Assembly: GCA_020632875.1 (NCBI GenBank)
Contig: JACKET010000006.1
Location: forward strand, 62,001 to 126,000
Direction of reading: 5' to 3'
Source: Alphaproteobacteria bacterium
GTDB lineage: Bacteria; Myxococcota_A; UBA796; GCA-2862545
DNA length: 64,000 bases
The notes beneath the pieces are model-generated. The model was given only the letters and a program-made list of their open reading frames with translations. It ran no database searches and was not told where the DNA came from. Positions within the stretch are counted from its first letter, which is position 1, and each line of letters begins with the position of its first letter. This document shows positions 50,965-59,530 of this stretch, piece by piece. The position numbers and the translations under genes were made by a program.

Positions 50965-53495
50965 GCCTGGAAGGTGCGGTGGAGGAACAGGTATCCACCG
51001 CCCACGCGCCGCAGCAGGCCCACGTCGACCGCGCGGTCGAGCAGCGGCACGAGGCGCGCCGGCACCGGGGTCGACAGCGCCAGCACCGCGCGGACCGCGA
51101 CGTGGAGCAGCACGGCCCAGCCGCCCCGCACCATGCCCGCGATGAGCCCGAGCATCGGGCCCGCCACGGCCGCCGCGGAGCGCTCGGGGTGGGGGAGGCC
51201 GACGAGCGTGGACGGCGCTTCGAGGTACGGCAGCACCAGGGGCACCGCGACGTACCCGAGCGCCGCGCCCCCGAGCACCAGCCCGAGCGCACCGATGCCC
51301 AGCCCGTTGATCAGCGACTGGCGGATGCCCTGGTTCGGACGGATCCGGCTCTCCTGCAGGGAGGGCTCGAACGCGACGATGAACGTCGTCACGAGCCCCG
51401 CCACGGCGCCGAAGAAGACGTTCACCCAGAGCACGTAGAACAGCCCGTAGATCGCGCCCGCCACGATGCCGAGGCCCAGCGCCAGGGGCAGCATGCGGGC
51501 GAGCCGCCCGCCGCTGAACCGCAGCCGCTCGACGGGCTGGATGCGCAGCCCACCGTTGAACGCCAGGATCATCGGCACCGAGCACAGCCCGAACAGCAGG
51601 CCCGAGAACGGGTCGCCTTCGACGGCCGTGCCGACCGCCACGTTCGCGCCGACGCAGCATGCCGTGAGCAGCCCGAGCCCGAGGGCCTTCGCGGCGGTTC
51701 GCCTGCCGCCGTGCAGCGCCCAGTCCGGCGAGAGCTGCTCGAGCCACAGCTCCGTGCGATCGCCGCGCGACATGGCGTCGGCGAGGTACCCGAGCGCGCC
51801 GAGCATCTCGCCGCGCTCGGCCGCCGAGAGCCCCGACCCGTCGAGCTGGTGCTCGACATACCGCGCGTAGAGCCAGGGCAGGTGCGCCCCGTCGTCGGGC
51901 AGGGGCGCGTCGGACCGCGCGAGCAGCCCCACCATCAGCGGCGTCCGCAGGGTGGCGACGACATCGGACGCCGCCCGGGTGCCCACGTGAGTCGCGACGA
52001 CCTCGGGCGGCAGCGGGTCGATCACGATGGCCTGCCCGAACCGCAGCCGCTCGCGGAGGCTGGCGTAGTCGCTCGTGCGGCACGTCACGGCCATCGGCAG
52101 GCCGAAGGTCTCGCGGAACGCGTTCAGCGAGGTGATGCAGCGGTCGCGCCGCGAGACGGCGATCTCGTCGAGCCCGTCGAGCAACAGCACGAGCTCGCCG
52201 TTCGCGATCCACTCCCGCACGCTCTGCCGGGGCAGGCCGTACTTCGCGACGAGCTCCTGCTCGATCCACGCCTCGAACGGGCCGCGGTGGTCGGCGAGCG
52301 ACGCGAGCAACAGCACCACGGGAGCGGGTGCGCGTGGGTCGAGCCGCGCCTCGTCGAGCAGCGTCTCGGCCAGGCGCAGCAGCGTGGTGGTCTTCCCGCC
52401 GCCGGGCTCTCCGAGCAGCAGCAGCGAGCCCTGGCCGGCCTCGAGCAGCGACGACAGGCCGGTGCCGCCGGGCTCGCCGCGCGTCGGGCCCCACGGCGCG
52501 TCGACCTGCGCCTCGCCGGCCGACATGGGCAGGTCGAACACGGGACCCTCGGCGAGCGAGGCGTTCAACACGCCCTGGATCCACAGCCGGTCGACGCGCT
52601 GCAGCAGCACGGCGCGCTGCCGGGCCCGCGGGCTCGCGTCGTCGGGAGGGGCGAGGATCTCGAGCAACGCGGCCATCGACGGCCACCGGTCGGCCGGCGC
52701 TGGCGCCAGGGCCCGGGTGAGCGCGTCGCGGAGGGCCACGGGGATGCGCGCTTCGGCGTCGCGCAGCGGTGCCACGGGGTCGAGCAGGCGCCACAGCGAC
52801 GCGGCGAACGCGTACTGGTCGCTCTGCACCGAAGCACGCCCCTCGCCGACGACCTCCGGCGCCATGTACGTGGGCGTGCCGGCCACCTCGTCGGGACGCG
52901 GTACGTCGGCGAGGCACGCGAGCCCGAAGTCCGCGACGCGCACGCGGCCGTCGTCGGCCACGAGCAGGTTGTCGGGCTTGATGTCGCGGTGGATCAGCCC
53001 GGCGTCGTGGGCGGCCTGCAGCCCGCGCCCGGCCTGCACGAACCACGCGATCAGCTCGCGCGTGTCGGGCGCATCGGGGCCCTCGACGCGCTGGCGGACC
53101 GTGCGGCCGGGCACGTACTCCATCGCGAGGAACACCTGGTCGCGCTCGATGCCGAGCTCGTACACGCCGACGACGTTCGGATGGGCGAGGCGGGCGAGCG
53201 CCCGCGCCTCCTGACGCACGGCGTCGGCCCCCGCGGCGTCGACCTTGCCGTCGAGCACCTTGAGCGCCACGTCGCGCTGCAGCTCGGGGTCGAACGCGCG
53301 GAACACCGAGCCCATCCCGCCGCGCCCGAGCCGCTCACGGATCTCGAAGCGCCCGATGTGCGCGGGCGCTTCGGCCATGTCGAGCGCCTGGAAGAGCATC
53401 TGGAGGCCGACGTCCCGGCTGAGCCCGGCAGGCGACGCGGGTGCGTGGTCGCGCAGGTTCGAAGCGGTCTCGTCGTCGGTGGAGCGTTCGGGCAG
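50937..53495 (-). CDS. Ser/Thr kinase fused to NACHT NTPase and membrane domain
   Basis: An 852-residue three-part protein. Residues 50-285: Hanks kinase (GRGGMGSVF, VALKVL, HRDIKPDN at ~169-176, DFGLA, TYMAPE), all catalytic residues present. Residues ~355-560: NACHT-type STAND NTPase with Walker A GEPGGGKTT (362-370) and Walker B LVLLLDGLDE (435-444). The C-terminal ~240 residues have several hydrophobic helices (LGLGLLTACCVGANVAVG, ALGLGIVAGAIYGLFYVLWV) and end with YLFLHRTFQAYLAG. The start is a CTG at 53495 with a perfect GGAGG five bases upstream; other in-frame starts are absent before the kinase. STAND NTPases of this type sense an invader or stress and trigger a membrane effect. Confidence 0.88.
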   Translation of the reverse strand: MPERSTDDETASNLRDHAPASPAGLSRDVGLQMLFQALDMAEAPAHIGRFEIRERLGRGGMGSVFRAFDPELQRDVALKVLDGKVDAAGADAVRQEARALARLAHPNVVGVYELGIERDQVFLAMEYVPGRTVRQRVEGPDAPDTRELIAWFVQAGRGLQAAHDAGLIHRDIKPDNLLVADDGRVRVADFGLACLADVPRPDEVAGTPTYMAPEVVGEGRASVQSDQYAFAASLWRLLDPVAPLRDAEARIPVALRDALTRALAPAPADRWPSMAALLEILAPPDDASPRARQRAVLLQRVDRLWIQGVLNASLAEGPVFDLPMSAGEAQVDAPWGPTRGEPGGTGLSSLLEAGQGSLLLLGEPGGGKTTTLLRLAETLLDEARLDPRAPAPVVLLLASLADHRGPFEAWIEQELVAKYGLPRQSVREWIANGELVLLLDGLDEIAVSRRDRCITSLNAFRETFGLPMAVTCRTSDYASLRERLRFGQAIVIDPLPPEVVATHVGTRAASDVVATLRTPLMVGLLARSDAPLPDDGAHLPWLYARYVEHQLDGSGLSAAERGEMLGALGYLADAMSRGDRTELWLEQLSPDWALHGGRRTAAKALGLGLLTACCVGANVAVGTAVEGDPFSGLLFGLCSVPMILAFNGGLRIQPVERLRFSGGRLARMLPLALGLGIVAGAIYGLFYVLWVNVFFGAVAGLVTTFIVAFEPSLQESRIRPNQGIRQSLINGLGIGALGLVLGGAALGYVAVPLVLPYLEAPSTLVGLPHPERSAAAVAGPMLGLIAGMVRGGWAVLLHVAVRAVLALSTPVPARLVPLLDRAVDVGLLRRVGGGYLFLHRTFQAYLAGSASS

Positions 53496-53500
53496 CGCAA

Positions 53501-53505
53501 CCTCC
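53501..53505 (-). promoter_or_regulatory. Ribosome binding site supporting a CTG start
   Basis: GGAGG (minus strand) lies five bases before the CTG at 53495. The next in-frame ATG is 33 codons later and has no such site, so CTG is preferred as start of the kinase-NACHT gene. Confidence 0.55.
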
Positions 53506-53545
53506 GGCCCGTCGATAACGCACGGCGGAGCGATCGGGTGGCGCT

Positions 53546-54400
53546 TCAGCCGCCGATCGGCCCGACCTCCACCCAGTCGTCGAGGGGCCCGAGCTCCGGG
53601 TACATGGCGCGCAGGCACCACAGCGACCCGTCGTCGAGCACCGCGCACATCGCGTACAGGCTGTCGCTGTCGAGCCCCACGGCCGCACCCGGCAGCAACG
53701 CCTCGACCGCGGGCTCGCCGGGACGCCAGCACGCGACCGAGCCGTCGTCGCGCAGCCCGCACGCGGGGTCGAGCCCTGCGAGGTGCCGGATGCCCGACCC
53801 GTCGAAGGGCACGCCGGCACACGAGCCGCCGTCGGCCGCGAGCCAGCACGGCCCGTCGTCGCTCATGGTCTGCACACCTTCGGCCACGCGGACGGGGGCG
53901 TCCTGGAAGCCGCCGTAGCCATCGCCGTAGTCGCTCTCGGTGCACCACAGCCCGCCGTCCTCGAAGAGCGCGCAGAAGCCCGTGCTGCCGGAGTCGAACA
54001 CGTCCACGGCGGGGTTCCCGGGGAACGACCAGTCGTAGAACCGCTCGGGGCCGAGCTGGCGGGGGTTCCACGCCACGCTGCCGCTGGCGAGCACCACCGT
54101 CGGGCCGTCGGTCACGCGCACCGGCGCCCCGCCGAGCGCGGTCGCGTCGACGTCGGTGGGCCCACAGTCCACCCGGCCCCCCGCGAGCACGCAGCGCGTC
54201 GAGAGGTCCTCCACGCCGGCATGGCTCCCGACCGGGAGCGCGCCCCCGCCCCCGAAGCAGTCGGTGGTCCCGTCGTCCTGCTTCGCGCAGCCCGACACCA
54301 GCGTCTCGAGGCCCGTGACCACGAGATCGACGGGGCCCAGTGGCGCCTCCTCCTCGACGGGAGCCCCCGTGCACGCGACCAGCCAGAGCATCCAGCGCAT
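53546..54400 (-). CDS. RCC1-like repeat lipoprotein
   Basis: A 284-residue lipoprotein with signal MRWMLWLVAC. The mature part contains RCC1/BLIP-II-like units with paired cysteines: FCALFEDGGLWC, ACGLRDDGSVACWR, MCAVLDDGSLWCLR. This suggests a disulfide-stabilised beta-propeller at the cell surface. The ATG overlaps the stop of the heparinase-like gene (TGATG), and the kinase-NACHT gene starts 50 bp further on, so these genes may be one transcript. Confidence 0.8.
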   Translation of the reverse strand: MRWMLWLVACTGAPVEEEAPLGPVDLVVTGLETLVSGCAKQDDGTTDCFGGGGALPVGSHAGVEDLSTRCVLAGGRVDCGPTDVDATALGGAPVRVTDGPTVVLASGSVAWNPRQLGPERFYDWSFPGNPAVDVFDSGSTGFCALFEDGGLWCTESDYGDGYGGFQDAPVRVAEGVQTMSDDGPCWLAADGGSCAGVPFDGSGIRHLAGLDPACGLRDDGSVACWRPGEPAVEALLPGAAVGLDSDSLYAMCAVLDDGSLWCLRAMYPELGPLDDWVEVGPIGG

Positions 54401-57400
54401 CAGTCGAGCGCCACCGGGGTCCAGCGACCCGCCACGCGCTCGACCTCGAGCGTGCGGACCGACCCATCGACATCGATGTCGAAGCACGCGTTCGACGCGC
54501 AGGCCCGGTACGTGACGGAGGCCGTGGGGAGGGCCGCCTGCCCGGGTGCTCCGGCCAGCAGGAACACGCGGACGTCCGTCGCGACCGGTGCGTCGGGGCG
54601 CCACGAGAAACGCGTCCGCTTCACGGGGTTGTTGAGCCGGTTGATGATGGTGATGGGCGTCGGCTCGAGCTCGAAGTGGCCGGGTGCGATGCCCGCTGCG
54701 GCGATGACGCCGGCGCTCTCGGCGGGCTCGGTCCAGGCGACCATGTTGCAGGTGGGCACGAGCTCGACGTTCGCGCCCGCGAGGCTCGGCGTCACGGGGA
54801 ACACGGCGCTCGTGCAGGTCGAGGTGTCCTCGTAGCGCGTGTAGAAGTGCTCGCGGGCCGCGGACGCGCCGCGATCCGTGCGCACGTCGAGCGCGTCGAC
54901 GAGCAGGAAGTCGCCGTCGTCGAGCCCGATGACCCAGCGGTCGAACCGCTCGAGCCAGCCTTCGGCGTCGTCGCGGCCGTACACCGCGTCGCCTTCGACC
55001 CGCAGCGCGGGGTGCGTCCCGACGAGCTCGCTCGTGATCGTGCCCGTCTCGCCGTAGATCTGGCTCTTGTCGGTCGTCGCGACCCCGTTGGCCTTGGCCT
55101 CGGGGACGTACAGGGTGTTCGTGGAGATCGGCAGGTAGTCGAAGTTCACGGTGGTGTCGTAGCGACTCGACGCGACGCCGATGTCGCCGTAGCCGAAGTC
55201 CCACAGCAGGCGATGGCCGTACGCGGACCAGATCAGGGCGCCCAGATCGATCTCGCGGTGCGGGTTCGTGTTGGGGATGGCCGAGATGGCGGCGAAGGTC
55301 TGGTCCATCTGGGCGTAGCGCGGAGACCCGGTGTCGCTGCCCAGCGTCGTGGCGCCCGGCACGGTGGTGCGCAGCGAGCCCGTGCCGCCCGACGGGAACA
55401 GCGTGGCCTGCACGCCCGTCGGCAGCGACGCGCACTGACCCGTGATGGCGGACCAGTCGCGCGCCAGGGCGGGCTCGATGTCCCACGGATTGCGCAGCCC
55501 GTGGTCGTAGTACTTGTTCGCCATGTACAGGCGCACCGTGCACGGGTCCGGCGCGACCGAGCCGAGCGGCGCCGTGCCGACGATCTCGTCGATCAGCAGG
55601 GCCTCGAGCGGCTCGGTGACCGTGAAGCCGATCTTGTCCCACGAGTCGCCGAAGTCGACCATCCGCCCGTCGGGAGCGAGGTTCTGCACGTACCAGTCCG
55701 CGACGCCGGGGAACCGCTCCCACCGCGTGCTCTGCAGGGGCTGGTCGAAGCTCTGCCGCAGCAGGCGGTTCGTCTCGAGCATCGGGCCCATCGACACGTT
55801 CGTGTACTCGACGACCCCTTCGAGGTACGAGCCGTCGTCGAGGTAGAAGTCGCGGTGCAGCCAGTGCACGGCCAGCACGGCCTCGAGGACCTCGGGCGCG
55901 CGCGGGTCTTCGTGCCAGAACGTCAGTGCCCAGTACGTCGCGGCGGCGCCGAGGACCGGCGTCCAGTTGTTGCCGTTGTAGAGCGACCAGTGCCCGGAGG
56001 CGTAGCTGTCGAGGAAGCTGTCGATCTCCTCCGACATGCGGTCTTCGATCAGCGTGCGGTCGCCCGCCTGGAGCAGCGGGTCGTCCCAGAACACGTCGAG
56101 GAACAGGCACCAGAACCGGAAGGGCGGCAGCGCGCCGAGGTCGAAGAACGAGCCGTCGTAGCCGGAGTGCCAGCCCTCGCTCGGGAACCGCGCCACCTCG
56201 CTCGCGTAGAACGCCGCGGCGAGCTGGTCGATCTCGGCGGCGGTGTACGTGCACGTGCCGCCCGAGGCCTGGCAGGCGCGCTCCTTGCGGATCAGGAACA
56301 GCACGCGTAGCGCCGCATCGCTGTTCCACGAGCCGGTGCCCGACAGGTAGTACGCGGCGTCGGGGTGCTGTGCGATGGCCGTGGGGACGGTGCCCTCGCA
56401 GCTCGCGCCCCCGCGCGTGGCGACCTCCCAGCGGTCCTTGATGTCGAGCGTGTAGCCCCAGCCCGACAGCTCGCCGTCGACGCAGGGCATCGCCTCGAGG
56501 GGGGCCATCGCGGCGAGCCAGCGCGTGTCGTCGCCGAACAGGCGGGGGTGCGCGAGGCCCGGTTGGACGGGGCTCTCGAAGACCTGCTGGCGCTCGAGCT
56601 CCTGCTTCTGGGCGTCGGTGAGGTCGTCGTACCCGATGTCGCTCTGCACGTCGGGTGCGACGTGGACCCAGCGCGTCGCGGAGGCCGTGTTCCCGGCCTC
56701 GTCGGTCGCGGTGTAGGTCACGAGGTAGTCGCCCGAGACCCCCGCATCCACGGCCTCGCTCACGACCACGAGGGCCGAGAGGTCGCCGTCGAGGGCGTCG
56801 AGCGCGGTGACCCCGGGATCGAGCCAGAAGGTGCCGGTCTCGACGTTCTGGACGGGCGGCCCGAGCACGGCGATCTCCGGAGGTGCGAGGTCGTCGAACG
56901 GGATGCCGTACGCGACGATCTCGGCCATGCCGGCCAGCGAGTGTTTCGTGACGCGCAGGTGCTTCGTCGCGGACCGCACGGTGTGCCCCGACCAGGTCTG
57001 GAACGTCGTCAGGCCGTCGGTGAACAGCGGCGCGCCCCAGAGCCCCGGGCCGCCGGGCGACACGTCGAGATCCCCGGCGCCGTTGGTGTCGTAGAGCGCC
57101 ACGTGCTGCACGAGCCACGGCCGGCGGAGGTGGACGTCGGCGTGGTGGGGCAGCGTGTTGGAGCCGTTGGTCGAGCCCCATGCGGTGGTCGGCTGGCCCG
57201 CGCTGCCGCCGAGCGGGTCGCCCGCCAGCGCCTGCTCGTCGGTGAGCGCCGTGGGGTCGCCCGTCCCCGAGAGGAGCGACGCGTCGCTCGCGTCGAGCGG
57301 GATCTTCTGGAGCTGCGCGGGGTCGAGCACCGACACGACGCGCGTGCGCTCGGCGACGTTCCCGTCGCTGTCCTCGACCGTGTACAGCAGCACGGTGTCT

Positions 57401-57858
57401 CCGGCGGTGCCCGTGTCGACGACGCCCGTCACCATCACGGCGGAGGTGAGGTCGCCGTCTTCGGGATCGGAGGCGGTGGCGCCGGGGTCGCTCCACGGCT
57501 CCCCGATCAGCAGCACGGCCTGCGCGTCTCCCGCGAGCAGCAGCGTCGGCCCACCCGCGGCGGGCGGGGTTGTTCCGGTGTCTCCCGTGAGCCCGCCCGT
57601 GTCGGTGTCCGCGTCGGTATCGGAGTCCGAGTCGGTGTCCGTGTCCGTGTCGGTGTCCGTGTCCGAGTCCGAGTCCGCATCGGAATCGGTATCGGAGTCC
57701 GTGTCGGTATCGGAGTCGATGTCCGAATCGGAGTCGGTGTCGGCATCCGCGTCGGTGTCGGCATCCGAATCGGTGTCGGTGTCGGACTCGCCGACCGGCT
57801 CGGTCGGGGTGGACTTGCAGCCCACGAGGAGCACGGCGGCGAGGAGCATGCGGGACAT
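54400..57858 (-). CDS. Heparinase II/III-like lipoprotein with Asp-x linker
   Basis: A 1152-residue lipoprotein (lipobox VLLVGC). Asp-Thr/Ser linker at residues 25-87. Two DUF5011/HYR-like Ig modules (VLLIGEPWSDPGATASDPEDGD and GTFWLDPGVTALDALDGDLS) flank a discoidin-like part (~residues 195-310). An alpha/alpha toroid follows (~420-760), with YNGNNWTPVLGAAATYWALT, and a C-terminal beta-sandwich resembling heparinase II/III (RLLWDFGYGDIGVASSRYD, NTNPHREIDLGALIW). It likely cleaves an acidic polysaccharide outside the cell; the substrate is unknown. Follows the outer-membrane barrel gene by 39 bp on the same strand. Confidence 0.82.
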   Translation of the reverse strand: MSRMLLAAVLLVGCKSTPTEPVGESDTDTDSDADTDADADTDSDSDIDSDTDTDSDTDSDADSDSDTDTDTDTDTDSDSDTDADTDTGGLTGDTGTTPPAAGGPTLLLAGDAQAVLLIGEPWSDPGATASDPEDGDLTSAVMVTGVVDTGTAGDTVLLYTVEDSDGNVAERTRVVSVLDPAQLQKIPLDASDASLLSGTGDPTALTDEQALAGDPLGGSAGQPTTAWGSTNGSNTLPHHADVHLRRPWLVQHVALYDTNGAGDLDVSPGGPGLWGAPLFTDGLTTFQTWSGHTVRSATKHLRVTKHSLAGMAEIVAYGIPFDDLAPPEIAVLGPPVQNVETGTFWLDPGVTALDALDGDLSALVVVSEAVDAGVSGDYLVTYTATDEAGNTASATRWVHVAPDVQSDIGYDDLTDAQKQELERQQVFESPVQPGLAHPRLFGDDTRWLAAMAPLEAMPCVDGELSGWGYTLDIKDRWEVATRGGASCEGTVPTAIAQHPDAAYYLSGTGSWNSDAALRVLFLIRKERACQASGGTCTYTAAEIDQLAAAFYASEVARFPSEGWHSGYDGSFFDLGALPPFRFWCLFLDVFWDDPLLQAGDRTLIEDRMSEEIDSFLDSYASGHWSLYNGNNWTPVLGAAATYWALTFWHEDPRAPEVLEAVLAVHWLHRDFYLDDGSYLEGVVEYTNVSMGPMLETNRLLRQSFDQPLQSTRWERFPGVADWYVQNLAPDGRMVDFGDSWDKIGFTVTEPLEALLIDEIVGTAPLGSVAPDPCTVRLYMANKYYDHGLRNPWDIEPALARDWSAITGQCASLPTGVQATLFPSGGTGSLRTTVPGATTLGSDTGSPRYAQMDQTFAAISAIPNTNPHREIDLGALIWSAYGHRLLWDFGYGDIGVASSRYDTTVNFDYLPISTNTLYVPEAKANGVATTDKSQIYGETGTITSELVGTHPALRVEGDAVYGRDDAEGWLERFDRWVIGLDDGDFLLVDALDVRTDRGASAAREHFYTRYEDTSTCTSAVFPVTPSLAGANVELVPTCNMVAWTEPAESAGVIAAAGIAPGHFELEPTPITIINRLNNPVKRTRFSWRPDAPVATDVRVFLLAGAPGQAALPTASVTYRACASNACFDIDVDGSVRTLEVERVAGRWTPVALD
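57598..57786 (-). repeat. Hexanucleotide repeat array encoding Asp-x linker
   Basis: About 31 in-frame units (GACACG, GACTCG, GATACC and variants on the minus strand) encode (Ser/Thr/Ala-Asp)n in the heparinase-like lipoprotein. Confidence 0.9.
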
Positions 57859-57897
57859 CGGCCCTCCGGTCGGCCATCGTACCGCAGTCGGCCTCCG

Positions 57898-59079
57898 TCA
57901 CAGCATCTCGAGCTGGAGCCTCACGGCGATCAACATCCCGATCGACTCGGCCCGGGCGTGGTGATCCGCTCCGAACCACGTGAGCGCACCCATGGCGTCG
58001 AGCGCGACCTCGTCCACCGGCGAGAAGCGGAGGTGACCGAGGCCGTCGATGCCGTACAGGCCCCCTTCGGCGGGGAGGAAGCCCCCCGCGGCCGCGCCCA
58101 GAGTGACCGTGTTCGCGACCGGGCCGTCGATGCGCGCCTGGAGCGTGGCCATGCCGCGGCCGAGGTTCGTGCGGTCGTATGTGCCGCCGTCGATGTTGTA
58201 CGGGTCGTCGATTCCCTGGTCGGTGGGGCCCTGCACCGTGAGGCGCCCCGTGTGCCCCCAGTACCCGTGGAACCCGAGCTGGCTCATCGGCGTCACGAAG
58301 GCGTGCCCGACCCCGTCGGCGGGAAGTCCGCCTCCCGTCGCGTAGATGCCGAGCAGGGACAGCTTTCCGCCGCCCACCGCGACCTCGGTGCTGAGCCGCG
58401 CGGCGGCGCCGATCGACCGCAGCCCGAGCGCCGCTGCGGGGCCCTCGAGCACGGCGAGCCCGCTGCCCAGCACGCCCAGGCCCACCGTGGTGGAGCCGAT
58501 CGTGCGCGTGTACCGCGCCCCCGGCAGCACGAGCAGCTCGCCGGGTGCGACCGCCGCGCCGACGCCGCTGTACAGCGAGACCAGCGACACGCCGTAGCCG
58601 CCGCGGTCGAGGTCGGCGGTGAAGAACGCCACGTCGTCCTGCACGTGCACCGGGTCGAGGCCCTGCTGCACCAGCCCGAACGCGACGCGCCCGGTGGTCG
58701 ACCCCTCGTCGCTCTCCACGGAGACGGCGAGCGGGTTGAAGTCCCACGACGCGCTGAACAGCGTGTCTCCGAAGCGGTCCGACAGCGGGAGCAGCCCGAG
58801 GTGCACCCGCACGCGTCCGAACGCCACGCTCGCGTCGGCATACCGGGCCCGGAACGCGAAGGCGTTGTCGACCTGGTTGGCCTCGAGCTGGAGCATGGCA
58901 CGCGTGCGCCCGAGGTCCATCCAGCCCGTCGGGCGGAGCCGGATTCGCTCGCCGAGCGCGGTGGGGCCGTCGCCGGCGGAGCTCTCGGCGAACGTGTTGA
59001 TCCGGTACTGCCCGCCGAAGCGGAACGCCGACGACGGGGCTCCCTGGGCGAGCGCGGTGGAGAGGAGGAGGGGGATCAC
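57898..59079 (-). CDS. Outer-membrane beta-barrel protein
   Basis: A 393-residue protein with signal MIPLLLSTALAQG. The mature part is a series of alternating strands ending with aromatic or hydrophobic residues (SSAFRFGGQYRINTFAE, RVRVHLGLLPLSDRFGDTLF, STTVGLGVLGSGLAVL, MLIAVRLQLEML), as in alginate-export-like porins. Given its place in front of a polysaccharide-lyase-like gene, it might pass sugars across the outer membrane. GTG start 59079. Confidence 0.8.
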   Translation of the reverse strand: MIPLLLSTALAQGAPSSAFRFGGQYRINTFAESSAGDGPTALGERIRLRPTGWMDLGRTRAMLQLEANQVDNAFAFRARYADASVAFGRVRVHLGLLPLSDRFGDTLFSASWDFNPLAVSVESDEGSTTGRVAFGLVQQGLDPVHVQDDVAFFTADLDRGGYGVSLVSLYSGVGAAVAPGELLVLPGARYTRTIGSTTVGLGVLGSGLAVLEGPAAALGLRSIGAAARLSTEVAVGGGKLSLLGIYATGGGLPADGVGHAFVTPMSQLGFHGYWGHTGRLTVQGPTDQGIDDPYNIDGGTYDRTNLGRGMATLQARIDGPVANTVTLGAAAGGFLPAEGGLYGIDGLGHLRFSPVDEVALDAMGALTWFGADHHARAESIGMLIAVRLQLEML

Positions 59080-59148
59080 GGCGTCTCTCGGGTCGAATGC
59101 GCGCAGCCTACTCCAGGCTACGATGCGTTTGTCGAATCCGGAGCCCCC

Positions 59149-59481
59149 ATGTCGAATCGCCTCCTGTCCGCTCTCCTCGTGGTCCAGTCCCTCGTGCTGC
59201 TCGTGCTGTGCGCCGACCGCTTCGTGCCCACCGCCCATGCCCAGTCGGGCGGGCCCGTGACGTGCGAGGTGCAGAACTGGCCCGACGCGCTGAAGGGCTC
59301 GGGATTCGCCACCCTGAAGGTCGACGTGAAGACGATCGACGGCCTGGTGCCGGTCGTGGTCCGCGACTGGGACACCTCCGACGAGGTGAAGGTGGTCGTG
59401 TCGGACTGGGCGACGAGCGACGACGTGCGCGTGCGGGTGGTCGACTGGGACACGTCGGACGTGGTGACCGTGCGCCAGTAG
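59149..59481 (+). CDS. Small secreted protein with DWDTSD repeats
   Basis: A 110-residue protein with a signal peptide (RLLSALLVVQSLVLLVLCA, cleavage near AHAQSG). The C-terminal 45 residues contain three copies of a 13-16 residue beta motif: VVVRDWDTSDEVKV, VVVSDWATSDDVRV and VRVVDWDTSDVVTV. I do not recognise the family. The repeats look like a short beta-solenoid or binding strand. It is divergent from the outer-membrane barrel gene. Confidence 0.75.
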   Translation: MSNRLLSALLVVQSLVLLVLCADRFVPTAHAQSGGPVTCEVQNWPDALKGSGFATLKVDVKTIDGLVPVVVRDWDTSDEVKVVVSDWATSDDVRVRVVDWDTSDVVTVRQ

Positions 59482-59530
59482 CGCCCTCCGGGTGGACGTC
59501 GTCGGCACAGGTGCCTACGATCGGCGGACC

